Positions 53,507 through 61,731 of a stretch of 64,000 bases of DNA are shown in pieces. Position 1 is the stretch's first letter, and every line of letters starts with the position of its first letter. Position numbers and translations under genes: made by a program. A model generated the notes under the pieces. It ran no database searches and was not told where the DNA came from. It saw nothing but the letters and a program-made list of their open reading frames with translations. Source of the DNA: Micromonospora sp. M71_S20 (GTDB lineage Bacteria > Actinomycetota > Actinomycetes > Mycobacteriales > Micromonosporaceae). The DNA lies in the NCBI RefSeq assembly GCF_003664255.1, contig NZ_RCCV01000004.1, positions 124,001-188,000 on the forward strand. Reading direction: 5' to 3'.

Positions 53507-54865
53507 TCAGCCGACGTCCGCGTACCGCTTCAGGACGAGGTCCGCGACCGCCTCGGTCCCCCCCGCTTCCGTCAGCCGTTCGGCCCAGTACGCGGCGCGT
53601 TCCCGGGCAGCCGCCCCGGTCAACAGCTCGTCGAGCTTCGCGGCGATCTCCGCCGGGTCCGGCCGCTCGCGGTGGCGCAGCGGCAGCGCCGCACCGGCCT
53701 CCACCACGCGGGCGGCGATGTCGTAGCAGTCCAGCCAGAACGGCGTCACCAGCAGGGGCTTGCCGAAGCGTAGCGCCTCGTGCACGCTGTTGCCGCCGCC
53801 GTGGCTGAAGAACGCCCGCACGTGGGGGTGGGCCAGGACGTCGAGCTGCGACGGTAGCCAGCTCTCGATCCGCAGGTTCGCGGGGAGGTCGGCGGGGAGC
53901 AGCGCCTGCTGCGCCGTGGGCAGCTTCCACAACACGTGGTGACGCGGGCCGAGTCGGGCGGCGGCGTCGACGATCGCGGCGACCTGCGCCGCCCGCAGCC
54001 GGGCGATGGTCCCGAACGCGATGTAGACCACCGAGTCACGGGAGTCGAGCCAGTCGCGCAGCTCGTCGCCCTCCGGGCCCGCCTGCGGCAACGGCGGCAC
54101 GACCGTGCCGACCATGCGCAGGGACCGGGGCGCCCGTTCGAACGGGTGTTCCAGCCCGAACAGTGAGTAGTTGACGATGTCCGTGGCCCGGTCCAGGTAG
54201 TGCGGGCTCATTCCGGCCGGCCGGCGCACCCCGGCGGCCCGCCGGGCGCGTACGTAGGACAGGTACGCCCGGGCCACGGCGGGCTGGCTGGACGCGGCCA
54301 GCCGGCCGAGCCGGAACAGGACATTGCGGACCTGCTGTCCGGCGGTCATCGTCCGCGGCAGCCCGGAGAAGGGCGTCGGATAGCGCCACGGCAGCTCGGT
54401 CAGGAAGAGCGCGCTGACCGGGAACGGCACGCTGAGCACGTACGGGATCCCCCGCAGCCCAGCGGCGTCGATGGCCCCGAAGCTGTTCACGTCGATCACC
54501 ATCAGCCGGGGCCTCAGCTCGTCGACCCAGGCCAGGGTGCGCTCGAACTGCTCGGTGAGGAAACCGGTGTCGAAGGCCTGCCGGACGAACGCGGCGTAGC
54601 TGCGCAGCTTCGCCCCGGAGGTCAGCGCGTCGTACGTCTCGTCGTCCCAGTCGGCCAGCATGGCCCGCCGGCTCGCCGCGCCGAGCGACGCGAAGCCGAC
54701 CGGCGCGTCCACGGTGAGGGCGTCGATCTCGGCGCGGGCGTCGTCAGTGGTGGCGAACCACAGCCCGTCGACCCTGCGGCGGGAGAGTTCGCCCGCAACG
54801 GTGAGCAGTGGGTTCAGCTGTCCGTGCGCGGACACGCTGGCGAACAGCAGTGGCCCGTCCGTCAT
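53507..54865 (-). CDS. GT1-family (macrolide-type) glycosyltransferase
   Basis: 452-residue GT-B fold glycosyltransferase resembling the MGT/UGT-like enzymes that transfer a sugar from an NDP donor to polyketides. Seen: N-terminal acceptor-side motif (HGQLNPLL, residues 14-21), YIAFGTIA (281-288), and the C-terminal donor-binding signature SHGGGNSVHEAL (354-365) ending in FWLDC (376-380), where many relatives have DQ. The ATG overlaps the stop of the upstream acyltransferase by 4 nt (ATGA), so the two are translationally coupled. It faces the PKS across the shared terminator. A biosynthetic role on the macrolactone is likely; self-protection by inactivating glycosylation is the main alternative. 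No deoxysugar genes are in the window, so the donor is unknown. Confidence 0.88.
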   Translation of the reverse strand: MTDGPLLFASVSAHGQLNPLLTVAGELSRRRVDGLWFATTDDARAEIDALTVDAPVGFASLGAASRRAMLADWDDETYDALTSGAKLRSYAAFVRQAFDTGFLTEQFERTLAWVDELRPRLMVIDVNSFGAIDAAGLRGIPYVLSVPFPVSALFLTELPWRYPTPFSGLPRTMTAGQQVRNVLFRLGRLAASSQPAVARAYLSYVRARRAAGVRRPAGMSPHYLDRATDIVNYSLFGLEHPFERAPRSLRMVGTVVPPLPQAGPEGDELRDWLDSRDSVVYIAFGTIARLRAAQVAAIVDAAARLGPRHHVLWKLPTAQQALLPADLPANLRIESWLPSQLDVLAHPHVRAFFSHGGGNSVHEALRFGKPLLVTPFWLDCYDIAARVVEAGAALPLRHRERPDPAEIAAKLDELLTGAAARERAAYWAERLTEAGGTEAVADLVLKRYADVG

Positions 54866-56079
54866 CCCCGCACCGCCTTCAGGAGCTGTGTAATGGCGAT
54901 TTCCTTCACCTGTCTGGCCAGTGCGTGATCGTAGCTGGTCAGGGTGCAGCAGAGGCGCCCGCCGACGGTGGCGACGCCGAGGACGCGGTGGTTCGGCGCG
55001 GCGATGCTCACCGCGAGGTGCAGGCTCTCGACCTGCCGCGACGGCGACCCCTCGGCGAACGTGAGCCGCCCCAGGTTGCTGATCGATAGGTCGTAGCCGA
55101 GGGGCCGGGGCCGGCGGGCCAGCCGGCGCAGCAGCGGCGTCGGGATGAGCCGGAGCACCCGGCGGGCCAGCAGAACGTCCGCGCGTAGCCGGGCGGGGGC
55201 GGCCAGCGCCACGAGGCGCCGCCGGATCGTCCGGGCGGCGGACCAGAAGTCGGGCTCGTCGGCCAAGTCGACGGCAACGGTCACGGTGGCCATGTAGAGC
55301 CCGTACGCCTTGTCCACCGCCGTGCCGAGCATCGGGCGCAGGCTGACCGGGACCTCCACCCGGCGTACCGTGGTCGAGCCGTCCAGGTCGGCGAACGCCC
55401 GCAGGAAGGCGGCGCAGAGCGCGCCGTACACGGTGGTGCCCGCCGCCGTGCAGCCCGCGACCACCGCGGCGGTCTGCTCCGGCGTCAGAGACCAGGCCAG
55501 GACGCGGAGCTGACCCGCCCCCGGCGTGGGCGCCGGACCCGCCGCTGGTCTTCCCGGCACCGGCGCGGACGGCAGCGTGCCGGTGGGTGACGTCGTGCCG
55601 GCATCGCCCAGCGCCCCGGCCAGCACCAACTCCTCGGTGGTCGGCGCGGGGATCTCGACGGGCGGCCCGTCGGGCGGGTCCAGCAGGTCACGGAGTACCT
55701 GGACCAGGGAGAGCCCGTCGGCGACCAGGTGGTGACCGACGATGACCAGGTGATGGTGGTCGGCCGCCGGCAGCAGGACGAAGCGGCTCAGCGGCCCGGT
55801 CCCGAAGGCGAACGGCGTCTGCACCTCGGCCTCGACGACGGTCCGCCAGTCGCCGTCTGTCACGCGCACCGGCGGCACGTCCACGTCGGCCGTGGTGAGC
55901 ACCCTGCCGGTGATGCGGGTGCGCAGGCCCGGGTGCCGTTCGCAGAGCCGCCGGATGGCCGCCCGGAGTTGGTCCTCCTCCGCCGCGACGCCGATCCGGG
56001 CGGCGACGACGGCGTTGACGGGGGTCCCGGTGCCGGCGGCCCACACCGCCCGTTCCGATTGCGTGAGACGTCGACGCAT
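54862..56079 (-). CDS. PapA/condensation-domain-superfamily acyltransferase
   Basis: 405-residue stand-alone member of the condensation-domain/PapA acyltransferase superfamily, which moves an acyl group from a CoA or carrier protein to a hydroxyl or amine. The HHxxxDG catalytic motif is seen as HHLVADG (residues 116-122) and a conserved SNLG stretch at 334-337, the position of the structural motif in PapA5-like enzymes. No carrier or adenylation domain is attached, so it is not an NRPS module. The ATG at 56079 was chosen over longer in-frame starts because a strong RBS (ggaggaggg) sits just upstream and homology begins there. First gene of the operon with the glycosyltransferase; acylation of the attached sugar or of the aglycone is the natural guess. 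Confidence 0.82.
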   Translation of the reverse strand: MRRRLTQSERAVWAAGTGTPVNAVVAARIGVAAEEDQLRAAIRRLCERHPGLRTRITGRVLTTADVDVPPVRVTDGDWRTVVEAEVQTPFAFGTGPLSRFVLLPAADHHHLVIVGHHLVADGLSLVQVLRDLLDPPDGPPVEIPAPTTEELVLAGALGDAGTTSPTGTLPSAPVPGRPAAGPAPTPGAGQLRVLAWSLTPEQTAAVVAGCTAAGTTVYGALCAAFLRAFADLDGSTTVRRVEVPVSLRPMLGTAVDKAYGLYMATVTVAVDLADEPDFWSAARTIRRRLVALAAPARLRADVLLARRVLRLIPTPLLRRLARRPRPLGYDLSISNLGRLTFAEGSPSRQVESLHLAVSIAAPNHRVLGVATVGGRLCCTLTSYDHALARQVKEIAITQLLKAVRG

Positions 56080-56093
56080 GACCCTCCTCCGCG
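56080..56093 (-). promoter_or_regulatory. Ribosome binding site of the acyltransferase gene
   Basis: On the - strand the sequence ggaggaggg lies just upstream of the ATG at 56079. It decides the start, because the frame stays open for almost 700 nt further upstream through unrelated transposon debris. Confidence 0.75.
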
Positions 56094-56264
56094 CGGCGGA
56101 CGATGCCGAGGCTAGCCGGGTAGTTGCCGCCATCGGTAGCCCGGACGCGACGGTTACGGGCCGATAGGGGGTGCGGGGTGGAAGCGGCCCCTCGCCCGGG
56201 CCTGCGGCGGCGGGGCGACCCACCAGCGCCGCGTCCCGTGGCGCGTGGGCCCGCCGCGACCGAG
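56094..56264. other. Intergenic region upstream of the acyltransferase operon
   Basis: About 170 bp between the acyltransferase RBS and the oxidase remnant. It should hold the promoter of the - strand operon, but I see no convincing -35/-10 pair or operator. Confidence 0.4.
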
Positions 56265-56640
56265 CAGCACGGTTTCGACGAAGCCGCCAGCGGCAGGGCG
56301 AGATCGAGGATCTGGGCGGCGCCGGGGTCGTCGGGCCGCAGTTGCCATCTGCCTTCGACGTAGACGGTGTCGAACTGGGCGCCGATGATGTGGAAGGCCC
56401 TGGCCCGGTTGGGGCCGGCATTGAGTAGCCAAATCCGCATCCGTTTGCCGGCGTCGGCGGTCGACGGCCGGTGCTCGCATTGGGAGACGTAGCCGTTGAA
56501 GACCACTGCGTCAGGTCGTTCGGCCTGAATCCTGGCCAGGTCGCCGGGTTGGCCGTCGGCGCCGAAGTATAGCTCGGACTGCACGAGCACGTACTCGTGG
56601 TCGACGGCGGCCAGGTCCGGGGTCGAGGGACTGCGTAGAT
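56265..56640 (-). pseudogene. Multicopper oxidase fragment, frameshifted
   Basis: The reading frame encodes DHEYVLVQSELYFG, later VVFNGYVSQ, IWLLNAGPNRARAFHIIG and QFDTVYVEG. These are characteristic of an internal cupredoxin domain of multicopper oxidases (copper-dependent periplasmic oxidases). Near 56290 a one-base deletion breaks the frame; the expected GGFVET continues in another frame for a few residues and then homology ends. No start, signal peptide or copper-ligand C-terminus is present, so it is a relic. It sits between the operon promoter region and transposon debris. Confidence 0.7.
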
Positions 56641-56959
56641 CCACAGACCCCACGGGGTCGTCAGGTGGTGCAGTGCCTCGGGGACTACCTCTGTGTGAAG
56701 CGACGGGCGAGGAACAGCGCGGCGAGCTTGGGCAGCCGCCTTCGCCACTCGTCTTCGTTGCGAAGGTCCCAACGATCGTCGTTAGGTTTTGGGGCGCGGC
56801 CGGTCGAACCATGTTCACATCGGTGGCGTCGGCAGCGTCCCAGAAGGCGTCGGGGTCGCCGGTGTGCTGCTCGTACGCCTCCGGCGCGGCGAACAGCAGC
56901 GTCTCGTCACCGATCCAGAGGGTATGCCCGTGTGATGCGCTGATCTCTTGCACCGCTCT
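56641..56959. other. Unassigned segment between relics
   Basis: About 320 bp with an open - strand frame that includes HTLWIGDETLLFAAPEAYEQ and NMVRPAAPQNL. It looks like real former coding sequence (an Ala/Asp-rich soluble protein), but I do not recognise the family. It has no start of its own and is joined in frame to the IS630 piece on one side and to the oxidase relic on the other. Confidence 0.35.
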
Positions 56960-57085
56960 GACCCGGGGGTGGGCCTTGGCGACCTGCTTGAGGAAGGTCA
57001 GGAACTCGCTGTTGCGATGGCGGGGGTAGCAGGCGTCAGCGGTGATCCGGCCGGTGGCGACCTCCAGGGCGGCGGGGCCTTGGAA
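56960..57085 (-). pseudogene. IS630-family transposase fragment
   Basis: About 40 codons containing ALEVATGRITADACYPRHR and FLTFLKQVAKAHPRV, a well-known central stretch of IS630/Tc1-like DDE transposases just before the second catalytic Asp. Both flanks are unrelated sequence and the rest of the element is missing. Confidence 0.75.
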
Positions 57086-57099
57086 TGAGTGCTTTTCAT

Positions 57100-57876
57100 C
57101 GTGGGTTTGGCTGGTAGGGCCGTGATGTAGGGCGAGGATGGCCTTGACGATCGCGGTGGCGCGTTGGGGGCAGCAGCGGAGCTTGACCAGGACCTTCCAG
57201 CCCTTGAGCGTGGCGACGGCACGCTCGCCGACGGCGCGGATCTTGGCGTGGTGCCGGTTGGCGGTCTTCTGCCGGCGGGACAGTCGCGGCCGGTGACGGC
57301 GGCGCTTGAAGGGCGTGCGGATGCTGCCGTCGGCGCCTTGGTATGCCTTGTCGGCGAAGGTCATCACGTTCGCGCTGATCAGCGCGTCGATCAAGCCGTG
57401 GGCGCGGGCGGCGGTCAGGTCGTGCACGGCGCCCGGTAGGGCGGGCGAAACCCAGATGAGGCGTCCCTTGCAGTCCGCGATGACCTGCACGTTGACTCCG
57501 TGGCGCTTGTGCTTCCCGGAGTAGTACGGCCTCTGGTCCGCGACCCGGTCGATGGGGATCAGGGTGCCGTCGAGAATCGTGTACGCGAGCCGGGCGATGC
57601 GCTGTATGGCCGCGTTCAGGTCCTCGGCATGCGCGGCGAGCAGGTCGATGGCTTCCCGGACGTACCGCCAGGCCGTGGTGACGCTGACGCGAAGCCGCAG
57701 GCCAGACGGGCGATGGGGTCCCCGTTGCGGAGATGAGCCAGGGCGTGCAGTGCCTGCCGGCCTGTGTCCAGGCGCCACCACCGCCCGCGACGCCGGGCAC
57801 GCTCGGCGCGGATGAGGTCGGCCAGGTGGTTCAGGGTGCGGCTGGACAGCGCGACCGCGGACGGGTGAGACAGCAC
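57100..57876 (-). pseudogene. IS5-family DDE transposase, frameshifted
   Basis: Near full-length transposase of the IS5 type with a helix-turn-helix N-terminus (from GTG at 57876: LSHPSAVALSSRTLNHLADL). It continues through ILDGTLIPIDRV (first Asp), SGKHKRHGVNVQV, FADKAYQG (second Asp) and VGERAVATLKGWKV (Glu). A single-base deletion near 57690, inside the expected GFGVSVTTAWRYV stretch, separates the N-terminal part from the catalytic part. The 3' end runs directly into an IS630 fragment. I could not identify a matching inverted-repeat pair. Confidence 0.82.
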
Positions 57877-58162
57877 AGCGAGGCTCCCGGTTGGGGCATC
57901 GGACGCTTCTATAGATGTGCCGGTTCCGGGAGGGATTGGTACCGGTAGGGTCCGGCGCCGGTGATCTACGAGTGACTCAACCAAGATCTGGCCGCCTTGC
58001 GGTGTGCCGTTCATCGGACTTGTCCTCGTGGGTCGCTGGCGCCGGCCCGGCCCACCTTGCTGGCCTGATCAGAAGCCTGTCCGCGTTGTCGCGTGACTCA
58101 TCACAGATGTGCCGCCGGGTGACCGCCTCTCGGGCCGACGCCGTCCGAACGTCGCCCCATGC
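57877..58162. other. Non-coding gap between IS5 and IS110 relics
   Basis: About 290 bp with no gene I can support. It should contain the lost left end of the IS5 element and the left flank of the IS110 piece; no convincing inverted repeats were seen. Confidence 0.4.
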
Positions 58163-58262
58163 AGAGGAGACCCTCGTGCCGTCCGTCCTGGCAGAACGAC
58201 TCGTAGATCGCGTTGACGCGATCGTCGGCGTGGATACCCACACCGACACTCACACCGCGGCG
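58163..58262 (+). pseudogene. IS110-family transposase, N-terminal fragment
   Basis: A clear RBS (agaggaga, from 58163) precedes GTG at 58176 and codons for LVDRVDAIVGVDTHTDTHTA, the N-terminal DEDD-type motif of IS110 transposases (GVDTHKDTH in relatives). After about 29 codons the homology ends abruptly at an IS256 piece in another frame. Confidence 0.75.
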
Positions 58263-58645
58263 GCACCGCGGTCAACGCCACCGCTGCCAGGGCGGCGTTC
58301 GACGACCTGGCAGACAAGTGGGGCGGCCGGTATCCGGCGGTGATCCGCCTGTGGGACAACGCCTGGGCCGAGTTCATCCCGTTCCTCGACTACGACCTGG
58401 AGATCCGCACCGTCATCTGCTCCACCAACGCGATCGAATCGCTCAACGCCCGCTACCGGCGGGCGGTCAAGGCTCGCGGCCACTTCCCCAACGAGCTGGC
58501 AGCGTTGAAGTGTCTGTACCTGGTGACCCGGTCCCTGGACCCCACCGGAGCAGGCAGAACCCGATGGACGATGCGCTGGAAACCCGCGTTGAACGCCTTC
58601 GCCATCACCTTCAGCGACCGCTTCCCCGCCGCTGAAACCTACTAA
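58263..58645 (+). pseudogene. IS256-family transposase, C-terminal fragment
   Basis: About 125 codons to a TAA at 58643, including DNAWAEFIPFLDYD, STNAIESLNARYRRAVKARG and a TMRWKPALNAFAITF-type tail, all typical of the C-terminal third of mutator/IS256 transposases. The N-terminal two thirds with the first catalytic residues are missing and replaced by the IS110 fragment. The element's right terminus probably lies in the 30-40 bp after the stop. Confidence 0.85.
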
Positions 58646-58679
58646 CCAAGATCGCCGGAAACACCGTTAGCGAGACAGC

Positions 58680-59548
58680 CCCAGCCGGCGGGCCGGGGTA
58701 GGGCGGCGAGTGCGCTGAATGCTCTGGTCAGGGCCTCGGTCCAGGGCCAGTTGGCAGCGATGGCGAGTCGTGTCCTGCGGGTGATCCGGGCCGCGACGTG
58801 CAGGAGCCGGTAACGCAGCTTCTTCGGTTCGGCGGTGGCGAGGTCGCCGTCCAGGAGCAGGGCCTGGGTCCAGGCGAGCAGGTCGATGCCGGTCAGGGCC
58901 AGTTGCGGCCACGCTTGGTTGATCGCGAAGCGTCGGGACGGGAACCGACCGAAACCGGTGTTCATGCGCGGTCTTCGACGCGGGCGTGCGCCCGGTGCCG
59001 GGCCTTCAGGAACTGGATGCTGCCGCTGCCGCTGCCGCTGCCGCTGCCGGGTGGGGTGTCGGTGGCCACGACCTGATGCCGCCAGCCTTCGATGGTGTCG
59101 AACAAGGACAGTTCGGCGCCGGGGTGGGGGCGTTCCCGGCGGACCAGGAACCGGGTGCTGTCGGGCCAGCCGGCAGCGTCGAACAGGCCCGTGATCTCGC
59201 AGACCTGCGCATGTTCTCGCAGGTCGCCATCGGTGTCGACGGCGGGAACCCAGCCGGTCGCAGCCCGGATCGCCGCACGCACGGGTTCGGTGATCGCGGC
59301 GCCGACGGAGAACCGGGCGTCGAGGTGCTGGGCGCGTAGGCCGCGCAGGTGGGCGAGGAAGCCGTGGCTGGAGCCGGCAGAGTCGGCACGGAGCAGGATC
59401 GGGGTGCCGTGCCGGTGGGCGTCAGGGATCTGCGCGAGGGCCTGGTCGAGCACGGTGACGTGGTCGGCCGTGGTGTTAAGACCCGGCCCGGCCCTCCCGC
59501 AGCGGGCCGGCGAGGGCTTCGCCGGTGTTGTCCAGAAAGGCACAGCAA
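58680..59548 (-). pseudogene. IS1380-family transposase, 3' exon (interrupted by group II intron)
   Basis: Downstream part of a transposase whose 5' part lies at 61732-62262. Seen in order: FLDNTGEALAGPLREGRAGS; after a one-base insertion at about 59478, NTTADHVTVLDQALAQIPD, LLRADSAGSSHGFLAHL and ARHRAHARVEDR; then a small deletion near 58963 and, in another frame, PSRRFAINQAWPQLALTGID with LLAWTQALL. All are hallmarks of IS1380 transposases. Three lesions make it non-functional even if the intron splices. A run of GSGSGSGSGS before QFLKARH comes from a hexanucleotide expansion. Confidence 0.85.
59019..59048. repeat. Hexanucleotide tandem repeat (gctgcc x5)
   Basis: Five perfect copies of gctgcc, read as Gly-Ser dipeptides in the transposase frame on the - strand. 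IS1380 relatives normally have only a short turn here, so it looks like replication slippage in a decaying gene. Confidence 0.85.
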
Positions 59549-59611
59549 GATGAGTCGGCCTGGGGCGCGGTGCCGGTGTCGCCACTGGTCCGTTTCCCCA
59601 GGCCGCTCGCC

Positions 59612-59645
59612 GAACCCGCCGTGCGCCTCTCGACGCAACGGGCTC
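59612..59645 (-). ncRNA. Group II intron domain V
   Basis: On the - strand this 34-nt element begins GAGCCCGTTG, has a GAGA tetraloop and ends GGCGGGTTC. The length, AGC catalytic triad, GNRA loop and closing GAGC/GTTC helix match the conserved catalytic domain V. It lies 17 nt downstream of the maturase frame and just before a domain VI-like stem. Confidence 0.85.
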
Positions 59646-59661
59646 TCCACGGCTGCTGCCG

Positions 59662-61134
59662 TCAGGTTCTTCTGGTTCGTGGTGGTTGCCAGGGATTCGG
59701 GATCGCGCCTCGATATCGGTAGCGGGTGACCGCGATCGAGTCGAGGTCGAACAGGGTGATCCCGTCGGCGGAGATCGGGAGCCACCGGCCGGTGTGATCG
59801 GTGAATCGCTTCCGAATCTGTTTCCATCTCCAGCGGTGCAGCACGGTCAGCCACCGGATGATCCGCCATCATACGAACTGGCGCAGGTGACGCAGGGTGT
59901 GCTTCGCGGCGGCGTGCTTGAAGTAGTTCGCCCAGCCTCTCAAGATCTGGTTGATCCTGATCAGGACGTCGCCTGGCATGGCCTGGGAGACTCGTCGGGT
60001 CAGGTCGCGGATCTTCTTCTTGAGCGACTTGATCGGCCTCTCAGCGATGAAGGTGTAGACATACCACTTTTCCGTGCCCCGCTTGCGGCGCCACTGGATG
60101 TGGAACCCGAGGAAGTCAAATCCATCGCTCATGTGCGTGATCCGCGTCTTGGCCGGCGATAACTGCAGGCCGAGCGGGGCCAACACTTGGGCGATCTCGT
60201 CGTGCAGGGTTTCGACGTGGGCGCGGTCGCCGTGCACGAGCACGACGAAGTCGTCCGCGTAACGAACGACCCGCCAGGTCGGCAGGCCCTTCGCCCGGCG
60301 TCGATGTCGGCGTCCGGCGTTGCCCATCGTTCCGGCGGCTTGCCATGGCTCGTGTAGGTGCTCATCGAGCGCCGACAGAGCGATGTTGGCCAGCAACGGA
60401 GACAGGATTCCGCCTTGCGGGGTGCCGGTGGGGGTGTCGACCTGCTTGCCGAACTCAGTGAGGAGCCTGGCTTTGAGGAACGCCTTGACCAGCGCCAACA
60501 CGCGCTTGTCCTTGATCCGTGCCCGGACCCGGTCCATCACGGCCGTGTGCGAGATCGAGTCGAAACACGCCTCGATGTCCGCATCCAGCACCCACCGATA
60601 GCCCTTGGTGCCAAACAACTGGATCTCGGCGATCGCGTCGTGCGCCCGCCGCCGGGGTCGGAACCCGTAGGAGACCGGCTGGAAGTCGGCCTCGAAAATC
60701 GGTTCCAGCACCAGCTTCAACGCCGCCTGGACCACCCGGTCGGCCAGCGTCGGGATGCCGAGCCGTCGGACCTTCCCGCTGCCGCCCGGTTTCGGGATCT
60801 TGCGTTCCCGCACCGGTGACGGGACGAATGCGCCCGTCTTGAGTGCGGTCCGCAACCGGTCCAGGAAGTGCGGGACCCCGATCCGCTGTTCGACGTCGGC
60901 CATGGTGAGGCCGTCCACGCCAGCGGTCCGGGCTCCCTTGTTACCCGCGACCCGCTCACACGCCAAGATCAGCGTCGCCGGATCGTGCACGAGGTTGAAC
61001 AGGTCATCGAACCGGCGGCCGGGATCGGCCACCGCCCAACGGTGGAGTTTGGTCTGCATCTCCGATACCCGAGCGAGCGGCCCGAGGACCACGTCGGTCG
61101 GAGCGCCCGTATTCACCGGCGCGTCTGTCGGCAT
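59662..61134 (-). pseudogene. Group II intron reverse transcriptase/maturase, split by a nonsense codon
   Basis: LtrA-like intron-encoded protein. ATG at 61134 follows a GAGGGG RBS. RT motifs: DADIEACFD (184-192), TPQGGILSPLLANI (238-251) and the catalytic YADD (292-295). Maturase domain X includes GWANYFKH (400-407). At 59869-59871 the codon after RQFV is TGA; the same frame then continues for 68 codons (RWLTVLHRWRWKQI, RRFT-type and VTRYRYRG motifs) to the usual end. Without the stop the protein would be 490 residues, normal for this family, with no HNH endonuclease. One G-to-A change from Trp (TGG) explains it. The 421-residue product keeps all RT motifs but loses the last part of domain X, so splicing or mobility may be impaired. 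Confidence 0.88.
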
Positions 61135-61731
61135 TACAACCCCTCACTTCCGCACAAACCGCTGCCGCCCTTCCCCATGTGCCGGGCTTTCCCCAACTCG
61201 GAGTACTACGGCGGCTCCGCCCCGCCCCGGCCTGTTCCGTCGACGGTGGACGCAACCCGACCAGCCGTGCCGGGAGCACGGACAGCGGGCAAGACCAGGA
61301 CAGTTTCCGTGTTCACTGTGATTCGCTCGACGAAGGAGGAGCCCGACTTTGTCCCTGCGGCATCGCCACGACTACCCCGCAGCACGTCACCGTGGCCTCC
61401 TGGCGACCCATCCATTTGCCGCCCCGAAGTTCCCCGCAGCCGGCCGAAACCCGCCGCGGGTGCGCGCCGCTCCCGGCCCATATCCGCCAGATTTGAGCCG
61501 GTACGGTTTTGAGAGACGTTAAAACGCCGGTTCCTCACGTACTCCTCTCCGTCACGCTTGCCGAACCCGCACCGTCTGGCAGTACCAGTACGTCCCGGGT
61601 TGTCAGGACTGATCCCGCCCTCCCCGGCACCTCCCGGATCAGGCTGTCCTAAGCTTCACCGCCCTGCTGCGACAGGGACAGCGGCGAAGGTCTCTCACCT
61701 CCGCTCGAATCAACAGCGCCTCACGGCGCAC
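61135..61731 (-). ncRNA. Group II intron 5' ribozyme region (domains I-III)
   Basis: About 600 nt between the intron 5' end and the maturase start with no credible gene on either strand. By position it must hold domains I-III and the start of domain IV. I did not fold it; EBS1 and EBS2 loops complementary to the exon end (tccatccg) are expected here. Confidence 0.6.

Larger units (their letters stand above)
59548..61731 (-). mobile_element. Group II intron inserted in the IS1380 transposase gene
   Basis: Retroelement of about 2.18 kb on the - strand, in the sense orientation of its host gene. The 5' boundary is exact: the transposase codons ...FGVHP end at 61732 and the next bases on the - strand are gtgcgcc, a group II GUGYG-type start. 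About 600 nt of domain I-III sequence follow, then the reverse transcriptase gene, domain V (59612-59645) and a domain VI-like hairpin (arms 59557-59565 and 59596-59604). The 3' end is at 59548 or 59550. With 59548 the exons join in frame as GVHP/CCAFLDNTG, and an A at 59555 lies 8 nt from the end, where a branch point is expected; 59550 would give the more usual A-pyrimidine end. Confidence 0.85.

Noticed and set aside
56080..56772. Longer start for the acyltransferase
   Set aside because: The extension is a shadow of the oxidase relic in another frame and lacks homology; the RBS directly before 56079 decides the start.
61179..61538. Small open frames on both strands between the IS1380 5' exon and the maturase
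   Set aside because: They lie in the intron's structural RNA, have no RBS-supported start and resemble no protein.
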